IMG/VR virus record: IMGVR_UViG_3300030450_003106
Coordinates: 8,495-57,687 of that record
Strand: one strand, 5' to 3'
DNA length: 49,193 bases
From: a virus
Shown: positions 8,708 to 17,155 of the stretch, piece by piece
Layout of the letters: each line of letters starts with the position of its first letter
Numbering within the stretch: the stretch's first letter is position 1
The notes under the pieces: generated by a model
Told to the model about the DNA's origin: nothing
What the model saw: the letters and a program-made list of their open reading frames with translations, nothing else
Database searches by the model: none
Translations under genes and position numbers: made by a program

Positions 8708-10226
8708 CTTGTCTCCTTATCATGAATGGCTCAAATCCTTTTTCATATTGTTCTCTGACCATTGCATATTGTTTTTCATACCATTGATATTCTATTTGAG
8801 CTTTTTGCAAGTTTGCATTAAACTCAGCTATATACGACTGAGATAATTGACCATAACTTTGCAAAGCACTCCCAAATCTTTGTAATTCTACATTATTTTT
8901 TGCAGCATCTTTTTGTAATGCAGCTCCAAGCTTATTTGCTTCTACTTGAGTTATTGCTCCCATTTTACCAATATCTGCTGAGTATTTTTGCAGTGTAGAT
9001 CCGACTTCTGCTTGATAAGCATTTAAATTAGTATTTAAATCAGTTTGCCACTTTGCAAATTTTAAATTCAGATTGTTTAATGTCCACTCTTGTACTTCTT
9101 TATTAACATCTGCTTGATGTTTTTGCATCTCAGTTCCAAATTTTTGAAGTTGAGAGCTATAACTAGCCATTTCTTTTTCTAATAACTTTGCTTTGTTTTG
9201 CAAATCTATATTAGTTGAAAGACTCATCTCTTGTATTCTTCTACTGTTTTCAGCCTCAAACTCTTGTACACCTTTTTGAAACTCTATTTGGTAAATAGCA
9301 TTTTCTTTATTAAATGCATTTAAACTGTCCTGTATTTTAGCTTGAAACTCAGAAACTTTTTGTGTTTCTTCAGACAACTTTGATTGAGCAAGTTCAATAT
9401 CTTCATCAGTTTCAATCAATGAAGTTATTTTAGTAAAATCTATTTCTTTCATTACTGGAGGAGTATATGTAGGTGCTGTACCTATTGATAATGTAACATT
9501 ATTAAAGCTTCCAGCTAATGCAGCATCTTGATAAAGAAATGTTGGATCTGCAATAATTGCAGGTGTGCTGTTATCACCTAAATTTATATCATCAATTACA
9601 GGGTCGGCTACCGGAACATACACTGGAAGAGATACATCGGTTATTTCAGTTTTATCAATCGCTGTAAGTCCGTCAGTTACTGAAAAAGCCAATGTAGGTT
9701 GAGGAGGTACAGAAGGTAGAGAGAGAACCAAACCAGATACTCCCGTATAGCCGACCATTTTTTCATTTAAAGCTTTCATTGCAGCATAATTAACTACAGT
9801 AGGTATTAAACTAGTAGGAAAATTATTTATCGTACTACTGTTTAAATTAGCTAATGTAGTATAATCAACAGCACTATAAGTAAAATCTCCAGATGGTAAA
9901 ATATATAATTTTTGATTTAAAACATAATATTGTGGATAATCTGCTGTAGCTTTTTGCAAAGAAGTAGATTCAGCAGCTGCAAATCTTTTTGATGCATCTA
10001 TTTCTGTTGCAGCTTTATTACCTTTTGCAACGTTCAATATGTGTTGTCTTTCGGTTATAGTTGCACCGCTACCTGAACCAGAAAGTTCTTGTGAAAACAA
10101 ATAACCAGACTCAGGATCAATTGATAACATTCTATCAATAACAATACGAATACCATCATTAACCCATTGTAATTCATTTGTAGATGTGCCTGCTAATGCT
10201 CGGACTTGTGTTTGTAAAGATGCCAT
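8691..10226 (-). CDS. Large structural protein with C-terminal coiled coil (511 aa)
   Basis: The N-terminal ~150 residues contain TSTNELQWVNDGIRIVIDRM and YPQYYVLNQKLYILPSG, a layout like adaptor/neck proteins that sit under the portal. The middle is Pro/Val-rich (PVYVPVADPVIDDIN), and residues ~290-490 are a long Gln/Glu/Lys/Asn-rich coiled coil. It is the first gene after the capsid gene on this strand, separated from it by a strong hairpin. An adaptor or tail-stem role fits; the coiled coil could also indicate an internal or tail-tube-associated protein. Confidence 0.6.
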   Translation of the reverse strand: MASLQTQVRALAGTSTNELQWVNDGIRIVIDRMLSIDPESGYLFSQELSGSGSGATITERQHILNVAKGNKAATEIDASKRFAAAESTSLQKATADYPQYYVLNQKLYILPSGDFTYSAVDYTTLANLNSSTINNFPTSLIPTVVNYAAMKALNEKMVGYTGVSGLVLSLPSVPPQPTLAFSVTDGLTAIDKTEITDVSLPVYVPVADPVIDDINLGDNSTPAIIADPTFLYQDAALAGSFNNVTLSIGTAPTYTPPVMKEIDFTKITSLIETDEDIELAQSKLSEETQKVSEFQAKIQDSLNAFNKENAIYQIEFQKGVQEFEAENSRRIQEMSLSTNIDLQNKAKLLEKEMASYSSQLQKFGTEMQKHQADVNKEVQEWTLNNLNLKFAKWQTDLNTNLNAYQAEVGSTLQKYSADIGKMGAITQVEANKLGAALQKDAAKNNVELQRFGSALQSYGQLSQSYIAEFNANLQKAQIEYQWYEKQYAMVREQYEKGFEPFMIRRQDGKQS

Positions 10227-10243
10227 ATAAATCCCTTAGGTTA

Positions 10244-10287
10244 TATGGGGGCTAAGTGGTGCGTTTACATGCATGACCGCCCCCATA
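10244..10287 (-). terminator. GC-rich hairpin after the major capsid gene
   Basis: TATGGGGGC (10244-10252) pairs perfectly with GCCCCCATA (10279-10287), nine base pairs around a 26-base loop, in otherwise AT-rich DNA. It lies 16 bases past the capsid stop codon. There is no T-run after it on the minus strand, so it may be a partial terminator, an RNA-processing site or a 3' stabiliser that raises capsid mRNA over downstream genes. Confidence 0.55.
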
Positions 10288-10302
10288 ATTAATTAACCGT
10301 TG

Positions 10303-11856
10303 TTATTTCCAAATAGCATGTGCTTCTGGCATAACGATCTCTAGACCAGCTTCGGTCTGAATGAGGTCGATTCTGCGATCAACACCTGTATTTTCTAGAC
10401 TTTGAACACCAACATAAACTGCAGTATCACGATTCACACCGTTACCGACCAATGGTCTGTAAGCAGCGTGCTTCATATTGACAGCTACAATTTTAACTGG
10501 AGATGCGTCTAAGTGAATGTTGCGAACAACGTTCATATCACCATAAGGAGTTGTGATTTGCGTTACTGGTAAACCAAATAACTGTTTTTTGCCTGTTACA
10601 GCAAAATCAAACCTAAACTGAGAACTAATTTCAACGTCATTCTTTTGGAAGCCGCCTAATTTATGTAACCAGTTATAAGTTGCAGTATCACACATAAACA
10701 TAGTAGCATTTGAGCTATTATATCTAGGATCCATAAAGTCACTCATATTCTGAAGGAAATCATCAGAAGATGTTCCGCCATTAGCTTGAGTGCTTGTGAT
10801 ATCAATTGAGAATACATTACCACTTGATAATATATAGTCAACAATACCAGCTGTGTAACGTACACCAGCAGAGTCTTTTTGCTTTGAAGAGAAAAGAAGA
10901 TCTGTTTCTATATCGTACTTATGTTCGATAAGTTTGTTCTTCCAAACTCTTGCCCACTCATCTTTTGCTAGTTTAAGCTCTGTAGCTCTTGCAGTATTTG
11001 TCATCTGCATGGTTGTTTTCCAGATCTGTGTGTAACCTACTACATCTTTGTAAGGTGTATCTTTGTAGGTACTTGGGAAACTAGAACCTTCAGCATGAGC
11101 TGAACCAACTACATAACACTTATCAGCTTCAGCTAGACCAGTAGTTACCATAGCATCAAAGTTAGTACTACCGTGATTGTACTGTGCGCCTGGTAATGTC
11201 CAGTGATTATTTGAGCCAGCAGCAACAGGTCTAATTACCTGACATTTAGCATAAACTGCTTCTGCATCAGGAGATGCAGCTGGAGTTCCAAGTGCAGCAA
11301 TCTTAACCAACATATAATCTTCTGTATAACCAGTTGGTACTGTATTATCAGCGCCAGAAGCTGGATTAGCAGCAAAAACTCTTATAGGAATTTTTACAAT
11401 TTGATTTTCTAAAAAGAAGATTGGTTTAGTTCCAGAAGCACCTGGAGCATTACCTGTTTGACCAAGAACGTTTTGCACGTTTCCAGCAGATACATAATCT
11501 GTTTCGAATTTAGCAAGAAATACATCATCTAATTGTAATGAATTGCTTTCAAATTCTACTTTATTGTAATCAGAATCATTATCGCCAGAACCAATTGCGG
11601 TTCCATCGTGATCTATTGCAGTACAATAAGCATAGCGCTTGTGCCACATTGATCTTTGCTCCAGAGTTTTAAATTCTGGATCTGTTGTCGCCTTTTTGGC
11701 GGTTTTGCTCAATACTCTGAAAAAAGGAGTTTGGTCTGGAGATAACTCCGAAACTCGACTTGAAAAGTCATACCGTCTCCTAAGATCACCTGTATTGAAG
11801 CCTGTTTCGACCTGCGTTTGCGCATGGGTCGAGAGGTTTAAAGGACTATCAGCCAT
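10303..11856 (-). CDS. Major capsid protein, SU10-like (517 aa)
   Basis: HK97-fold-type major head protein. The N-terminal part (NTGDLRRRYDFSSRVSELSP, then DQTPFFRVLSK) and the later YNWLHKLGGFQKND and RFDFAVTGKKQLFGLPVTQI segments match what I know of the SU10 major capsid family: an N-arm, a variable insertion at ~60-270 and a conserved P-domain with 'TMFMCDTATYNWL'. It follows scaffold and portal in canonical order. More GC-balanced than most of the window, as expected for a highly expressed gene. Family call is from recall; role is well supported by order. Confidence 0.85.
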   Translation of the reverse strand: MADSPLNLSTHAQTQVETGFNTGDLRRRYDFSSRVSELSPDQTPFFRVLSKTAKKATTDPEFKTLEQRSMWHKRYAYCTAIDHDGTAIGSGDNDSDYNKVEFESNSLQLDDVFLAKFETDYVSAGNVQNVLGQTGNAPGASGTKPIFFLENQIVKIPIRVFAANPASGADNTVPTGYTEDYMLVKIAALGTPAASPDAEAVYAKCQVIRPVAAGSNNHWTLPGAQYNHGSTNFDAMVTTGLAEADKCYVVGSAHAEGSSFPSTYKDTPYKDVVGYTQIWKTTMQMTNTARATELKLAKDEWARVWKNKLIEHKYDIETDLLFSSKQKDSAGVRYTAGIVDYILSSGNVFSIDITSTQANGGTSSDDFLQNMSDFMDPRYNSSNATMFMCDTATYNWLHKLGGFQKNDVEISSQFRFDFAVTGKKQLFGLPVTQITTPYGDMNVVRNIHLDASPVKIVAVNMKHAAYRPLVGNGVNRDTAVYVGVQSLENTGVDRRIDLIQTEAGLEIVMPEAHAIWK

Positions 11857-11898
11857 TTTTGTGCCTCATCTTTCTTATTTAAAAGAGAGGCGTTTACT

Positions 11899-12798
11899 TT
11901 ACCCGAATAAGTTATCCAATCCAGCATCAACTTCTTTTAATGCATCAAATACTTGATCATCATGTTTTACGTCTTTTACTGTTGTATTATGATTAGATAC
12001 GCTTTGAGGTATATTCCTAACAGATTTCATCTGTTCCAGCATTTGAGCTTTTGTGCCTTTAGCAACTTTTTGGTCTCTTGCGTCTCTGTTCTTTAGATAG
12101 TAAATATCTTCTAATGATGTTTCATGGTTATTTGCCCAATTCATCATATCTTCATATTGTTCATCTGTAACATTCATACGCTCTTTAAACTCTGCTGCTT
12201 GTCTCGCTTGTTGTTCTTTTTGAGTTTCCTCAGATCGAACTTGCCTTTCTTGCTGTAACTGACTGTTGACACGACGATCCACTACGCCTGAGATTGTATG
12301 CTCTAATGCTTTCGCACTTAAAGAGCTATTATCACTCATTGCGTCGTCTAGATCGAACACGAAATCTTCTGGAAGATTCAACGCCTGCTTTACGTCTTCT
12401 GGCTTATTGCCATTTTCAACGTAATTCTTTATTGCTTCTATCATACCCGTGTCTGTTTTTAAACGATTGATAATAGGTTCATACTGATTCACATCATCTA
12501 GCTGCGCTTTTAATCGCTGTGCTTCAGATGATGAATCCTTATACCTTTTTTCCCAATCGTGTTGATGATCGTCTGTTTTTACAACTGGTTCAGGGTCAGT
12601 TTCCTGAGTTTCCTTAGTGCCAGATGCTTCGACTGTATTATCCTCATCAAGAATCATCCCGTTCACCTTACGGTCTAATGATTCGAAAAAGTCGCCAGAG
12701 TCTGCAGCTAGTCCATCTTCCTGACTGAAATCTAATTCATTTCCATCATCAGCAGATAGTACTTGATCTGTAGAGTTTCCTTTATCTTCTTTTGCCAT
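11899..12798 (-). CDS. Capsid scaffolding protein (299 aa)
   Basis: Very acidic N-terminus (DFSQEDGLAADSGDFFESLD), then a Gln/Lys/Glu-rich helical centre (WEKRYKDSSSEAQRLKAQL; RVNSQLQQERQVRSEETQKE) and a basic C-terminal segment. This acidic-to-helical-to-basic layout and its position between portal and capsid are typical of scaffolds, which fill the procapsid and leave before DNA packaging. No protease motif is visible. Confidence 0.75.
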   Translation of the reverse strand: MAKEDKGNSTDQVLSADDGNELDFSQEDGLAADSGDFFESLDRKVNGMILDEDNTVEASGTKETQETDPEPVVKTDDHQHDWEKRYKDSSSEAQRLKAQLDDVNQYEPIINRLKTDTGMIEAIKNYVENGNKPEDVKQALNLPEDFVFDLDDAMSDNSSLSAKALEHTISGVVDRRVNSQLQQERQVRSEETQKEQQARQAAEFKERMNVTDEQYEDMMNWANNHETSLEDIYYLKNRDARDQKVAKGTKAQMLEQMKSVRNIPQSVSNHNTTVKDVKHDDQVFDALKEVDAGLDNLFG

Positions 12799-12799
12799 T

Positions 12800-15031
12800 T
12801 TAACTCCTTGATTGATTATTTTTTTGTCGCTCTATTTGAGCTTTTTCTTTGTCAAGATTCCTTTGGGCTTCTGCTTTTTGTGCGGTTAAGGACATACTTC
12901 CTTGCGCTTTTACAGCTCCTTTGCGAATCTCAGTTTCGACAGATCTTATCTTATCTTTAATTCCAGCTTGAACTAGCTGTCTTTGAAGTGTTTCGATATT
13001 TCCATCTTTATCCTTGACTTGTTCTTCAAGACTTTGAATTGATTGTTGCATTTGTGTATACAAGCTCTTACGCTTTGCAATCGCTGTTTTATCTTTTATA
13101 TCTGTTTCAGCTAATACAGCTAAATCATCTACAACGCCCAATTTCATTAATTCTTTTAATTCTGATAAATATGCCCATCTATTTAAAGGAAGTGTGCTAC
13201 CAGCAATAATACGAACATCAAACTTAGCTGATTCGTAATCATTCCATTTTGAGATAGCTTCACCCATATCATTAAATATAGGTACATTTATTTCAACCTC
13301 TTTATCCTCTTGTAGAGAATTAGGTTGTACAATTCTAAATACTTTGTGTGCTTTATACACTGCTTGTGAATACTGTTTTACGACTTCACCTAATTGCTTT
13401 AAAGCAGGTTCTATACTACTTTTTAACCATTGCTTTACTCTTCTAGTTCCATATTCATCTAATGCAAGCATTCCACGATATGTTTCATGTTGCTGAGATT
13501 GATCTCCTTGTGCAGAAGAGTATACTCCAGCTAAATATTCCATATCGCTTTTACCAGCTTGAACTATCTGAAAAAATGCATTATTTAAAGCTGCAGGCTG
13601 AACTTCCTTTGGATTATCATAGCCTTGATTAACTGGCAGTAAAGCACCAGGTGCTGTTGCATTTTTTTCCCAATAATCCGTATCAATAGAACCTTCATAA
13701 TACATCCATCTCAAAGATGAACCCAAAGAAGCGTTGTGAATCATAAGTTGGTGCGCCTTATTAATCTCACGCTGTTTTCCTACTAAAGGACTCACAGCAC
13801 TCATTGGATAAGGTGTTCCTGACCATTTATAAGTAAATGGCACTAAAGGATAATGTTCGACAGGCAATTCTTGTTCATATAAAGTAACATCTCCAGCTAC
13901 ACAACATTGTTTAATAGCTGGTTTATAAAATTCAACTTCTTCAACAACCATAGAAGCAAATTTAGCATCTTCCATTAATACTTTATGCTCTTTTGCAGTA
14001 ACAACATTATTTTGGATAATACTTGCAGCTTTTTGAGCTTCCGCTATTAATTGTTGTTGTGCTGTCTGTAATTGTTGTTGATTTAATTTTTCTTGTTTTT
14101 CTATTTCTAGAGCCATTCTTTCTGGCAACATTTCTCCCGTTTCTACAGCTTCCATCATTTGTGCTTGCGATTCTTGCATTTGCACAGTCATCTCTTTTTG
14201 CATTTCTTGTATCTGTACCTGAACATTCTCTTGTATTTTTTGCATTTCTTCTGGAGAAGGAAGAACTTGATAGAATATATTATAATATTTTACTTGTATT
14301 TTTTCATAAAGCTCAAAGAGTTCTATCATCTCATCTACGCTACCGTCTGTCTCATAACCTTCTGTAATATCCTTATATTGAATGTCTACAGAATCTGTCG
14401 CATTTTTTGAATAACCTATTTCTTCACCATAACGACCTGATGCTTTTTTAATTTTAGCAGAATATTCTGGATATGTTTTTAAAAGCTGAGTTCTAGTAAA
14501 GACTTTTCTAATCATAACATGAGCAGCATCTCTAAATAATGGATCTCTTGATTTCGGATCTACATAGATATCAAATGGCTCTGGTTGCTGTATAATGACT
14601 TCACCCATTCCTTGATCTGCATTTGGATCCACCGTTACAAGTAAATATCCAACACTTTTAGTTATTGCGTCATTTACTACATTAGAGTAAAGAGCCTGCC
14701 CGTTTGACTTATTCCATATATAATCAGCAATATCACTGAACACAGCAGCAATACCAGAATCAGAACCCTCCGCACCAACTGCTTGCCATCTAGGGTTAGA
14801 AGCTGTAGCGTAATAGTTAAGCATTTCAACGACAGGTATAACCCTGTTAATCGTAAAGGTTGGCATACCTGTTTCTTCCAAAGCTTCCTTTTCTTTTGCA
14901 GAAAGCTGATTATCCAAGTAAAAATCGTAACCTTGTTGATTATTAGTCTCCCACTTTTCTCTAAAACTGTTATTTAAAGATTGATATAGCTGCCTTACTT
15001 TATCTGCTGTTTTATCTTGTCTTTTTGCCAT
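12800..15031 (-). CDS. Portal protein, P22-like (743 aa)
   Basis: Dodecameric ring at the packaging vertex. The N-terminus contains the FREKWETNNQQGYDFYLDNQ helix and the MPTFTINRVIPVVEMLNYY motif, followed by PRWQAVG and the SVGYLLVTVD / QPEPFDIYVDPKSRDPLFRD region, all recognisable features of P22-type portals. A long Gln/Glu/Met-rich coiled coil occupies ~250-340 and the C-terminus (~660-743) is a Lys/Gln-rich helix, like the P22 barrel. It ends one base before scaffold starts and lies directly after the large terminase. Length matches the family. Confidence 0.88.
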   Translation of the reverse strand: MAKRQDKTADKVRQLYQSLNNSFREKWETNNQQGYDFYLDNQLSAKEKEALEETGMPTFTINRVIPVVEMLNYYATASNPRWQAVGAEGSDSGIAAVFSDIADYIWNKSNGQALYSNVVNDAITKSVGYLLVTVDPNADQGMGEVIIQQPEPFDIYVDPKSRDPLFRDAAHVMIRKVFTRTQLLKTYPEYSAKIKKASGRYGEEIGYSKNATDSVDIQYKDITEGYETDGSVDEMIELFELYEKIQVKYYNIFYQVLPSPEEMQKIQENVQVQIQEMQKEMTVQMQESQAQMMEAVETGEMLPERMALEIEKQEKLNQQQLQTAQQQLIAEAQKAASIIQNNVVTAKEHKVLMEDAKFASMVVEEVEFYKPAIKQCCVAGDVTLYEQELPVEHYPLVPFTYKWSGTPYPMSAVSPLVGKQREINKAHQLMIHNASLGSSLRWMYYEGSIDTDYWEKNATAPGALLPVNQGYDNPKEVQPAALNNAFFQIVQAGKSDMEYLAGVYSSAQGDQSQQHETYRGMLALDEYGTRRVKQWLKSSIEPALKQLGEVVKQYSQAVYKAHKVFRIVQPNSLQEDKEVEINVPIFNDMGEAISKWNDYESAKFDVRIIAGSTLPLNRWAYLSELKELMKLGVVDDLAVLAETDIKDKTAIAKRKSLYTQMQQSIQSLEEQVKDKDGNIETLQRQLVQAGIKDKIRSVETEIRKGAVKAQGSMSLTAQKAEAQRNLDKEKAQIERQKNNQSRS

Positions 15032-15038
15032 TAGATCC

Positions 15039-16592
15039 CTATGCTAATATCCAGCTTTTGGGCGATCTGGTTTTTCTGCTATGAGTTCCGTCTTTATGAA
15101 CGGTAATACTTTGGGGCGGGTGAGCGTATTTTACGGCATATGCAAGCGCATCTATCGTATCATCATGTGCCATACGTGGTCCGAATGTAACAATTTCATG
15201 CTGTAAATCATAATGACTTTTTTTTATTTTTACAGATCCTATTGTCATTCGCTGCGCAAGCACTCCTTGTATTCTATCTAATTTGCTCTGTCTTGTTCCA
15301 GGTTTTTCTTCCCTCCACCGTACAGAAAAGTCATTTCTTCTTCTAGACTCAGCCATTAAAGCTTGAAATAATGGTCTACTCATTGTTGTATCTTCTACTA
15401 CAAATAAAAGAGGATGGTATTTCTCCGCTATTTTATACATCTTATCAACAATACCTTCTTTATTATCACCAGGTATTCCAAGCACTGGTAACCCACGTTC
15501 TCGAATATAGTCCAATACATACGTATTATTATTTTCATCTACAGCTACCACCATTATTACTGAATAATCAGAGTCTCTTCTTGTCGAATCAGTTGCAGGA
15601 TCCACTCCTACAAATACATTAACAGGAACAGCATCTCCCTCTGCTATAACAAAACTTATTCCAGTTTTATCATCATGTAAAAAGTTTCCTTCCCAATATT
15701 TGACGTGTTTCATGCTAAATATAGAATCTTCAGCACTTTGTACTTCCATCATATATTCTTGGTAGAATTTTTGTGGACTACCAGAGTCTTGATAAAACTT
15801 TTTCTTTTCTTCTAATTTTTTATTTGGAAACCAAGAGTCCCATAAGGCGTTGCCTTCTTCGTCAATAGCTTTATAAGTTTTTACTGTCCACGCAAAATCT
15901 TCTTTTTCTTTTTCAGCTTTTGCATAGTTACTTAATAAATTATTAATAAAGGAATCATAATGCACAGGAGTACCGTTAATGCGCAACCGACCAGTATGAG
16001 GCTCCAAAGCAGGATAAACAACCGCAGTGATAAGGTTGTTGTTCTTTGCTCTAGCTTCTGGAGTAATGGTATTATTTTCATCTTCAAAGTCATCCAATAT
16101 AACCAGGTCATATCGTTTGTGAAGTTTTGCTCCACCTCTGATACCTGATATGTTTGATTTACATAAGAGTTTATGACCAGTACTAAGCTCTACATCTTCT
16201 TCAGTCCATTTTCTACCTTTTAAGTTTCCAAAATAATATTTTATTCTGTCGTTAAACTCAAGATGGTGCTTAATGTAGTCCATATTCCCAGTTGCAAGCT
16301 TTGCAGTAGCGGAAACCCAACCATAAAACAAAGGCTCTTTCGTCGTGAACAAAAAAGACCATAAAATATCGCATTTGGTTAATACGGTCTTACCATGTCC
16401 ACGTGGCATAATTACAGCAAGCTGCTTTGTTTCTTTATCCATTATAGAATCAGCGATTTCATAATGGAACCAAGGTGTTTCAGATCTCATAAAGTCATCT
16501 GGGAGAAATAGTTTCCCAAATGCTATCATATCCTTTGACGCTTCTAGCAAAGCTTCTTCAGCCTTGCTGATATTCTGGGAATTTATATTCAA
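15039..16592 (-). CDS. Terminase large subunit (517 aa)
   Basis: DNA-packaging ATPase-nuclease. Walker A is MPRGHGKT (~62-69), Walker B YDLVILDDFED (~161-171). The nuclease domain begins at VFVGVDPATD (Asp ~331), with acidic positions near FVVEDTT (~398-403) and AHDDTIDAL (~476-482), the RNase H-like site that cuts concatemers. The start is a TTG at 16592 overlapping the TGA of the small upstream gene (TTGA), which implies translational coupling; the next in-frame ATG (residue 22) would remove the conserved N-terminal helix. Portal follows eight bases later. Confidence 0.93.
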   Translation of the reverse strand: MNINSQNISKAEEALLEASKDMIAFGKLFLPDDFMRSETPWFHYEIADSIMDKETKQLAVIMPRGHGKTVLTKCDILWSFLFTTKEPLFYGWVSATAKLATGNMDYIKHHLEFNDRIKYYFGNLKGRKWTEEDVELSTGHKLLCKSNISGIRGGAKLHKRYDLVILDDFEDENNTITPEARAKNNNLITAVVYPALEPHTGRLRINGTPVHYDSFINNLLSNYAKAEKEKEDFAWTVKTYKAIDEEGNALWDSWFPNKKLEEKKKFYQDSGSPQKFYQEYMMEVQSAEDSIFSMKHVKYWEGNFLHDDKTGISFVIAEGDAVPVNVFVGVDPATDSTRRDSDYSVIMVVAVDENNNTYVLDYIRERGLPVLGIPGDNKEGIVDKMYKIAEKYHPLLFVVEDTTMSRPLFQALMAESRRRNDFSVRWREEKPGTRQSKLDRIQGVLAQRMTIGSVKIKKSHYDLQHEIVTFGPRMAHDDTIDALAYAVKYAHPPQSITVHKDGTHSRKTRSPKSWILA

Positions 16593-16741
16593 GCTAAAGT
16601 TTCAAGCAATTCTTTTACTTCAGCCCAAATTTCATCGTCTTTTTTAGACTTACTAGCCTTAACAGCATGGTCGCCTACCATTATGATAAGATTAACCATT
16701 CCCATTTTCTTTACTAGCCTTTGGATCATTCTTCTAAGCAT
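16589..16741 (-). CDS. Small basic protein upstream of terminase (50 aa)
   Basis: MLRRMIQRLVKKMGMVNLI begins a 50-residue frame that fits exactly between two genes: its ATG overlaps the stop of the holin-like gene (TAATG at 16741) and its TGA overlaps the TTG start of the large terminase. It has a basic amphipathic N-terminus and an acidic helical C-terminus (DDEIWAEVKELLETLA). Unknown function; the precise coupling at both ends argues that it is real. Confidence 0.6.
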   Translation of the reverse strand: MLRRMIQRLVKKMGMVNLIIMVGDHAVKASKSKKDDEIWAEVKELLETLA

Positions 16742-17055
16742 TATATACTTCCCTTCCCATTTATTCTTCCTTTTAAAAAAGACAGATCATCAGTAACGTC
16801 ATTAAGTTCTCTAACAATATCTTCACGATGTCGCTGAGAAATATCGTCACTCTTATTCCATCTGTCTAACATTTTTAATACAATTGATTCTACATTTGAC
16901 ATTTTAGTTTCAGACTTAGCTATAGCTTGTCTAATTTGATCAAGATCTTCATTTTGAGCCTTTTGACTCTTTATTAAATTAGTAATCATCATAACAAATA
17001 AAATTACAATTACTCCAATTGCTCCGTATTCAGCGTATGCTTCAATCATTATCAT
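16741..17055 (-). CDS. Holin-like membrane protein (104 aa)
   Basis: One strong N-terminal membrane segment (YGAIGVIVILFVMMITNLI, ~10-28) is followed by a charged coiled coil to the C-terminus (DDISQRHREDIVRELNDVTD). This is the topology of the BhlA/UviB-type holins, which sit in the inner membrane and take part in lysis. It lies next to the large terminase, a common place for lysis genes, but no endolysin is seen in the window. It could instead be a membrane anchor of unrelated function. Confidence 0.55.
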   Translation of the reverse strand: MIMIEAYAEYGAIGVIVILFVMMITNLIKSQKAQNEDLDQIRQAIAKSETKMSNVESIVLKMLDRWNKSDDISQRHREDIVRELNDVTDDLSFLKGRINGKGSI

Positions 17056-17155
17056 CCTCTCCTTCTTCTTCTTCTTTTATATCTTCTTTATCGTAGCCGG
17101 TATTAATTGGCTTTTCTAAATCATCTAAAGTTATAGGGTTATCATTTTTGTTCAC
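17042..17155 (-). CDS. Possible small acidic protein, GTG start (37 aa)
   Basis: A GTG-initiated frame fills the gap between the 413-aa gene and the holin-like gene, overlapping both (14 bases with each). The product would end in a run of Glu/Asp (IKEEEEGEDDND). No convincing Shine-Dalgarno is present, so this is a tentative call based on packing alone. Confidence 0.35.
   Translation of the reverse strand: MNKNDNPITLDDLEKPINTGYDKEDIKEEEEGEDDND

Noticed and set aside
14023-14367. Plus-strand frames inside the portal gene
   Set aside because: They are hydrophobic Leu/Phe-rich antisense shadows of the Gln/Lys/Glu-rich coiled coil of the portal.
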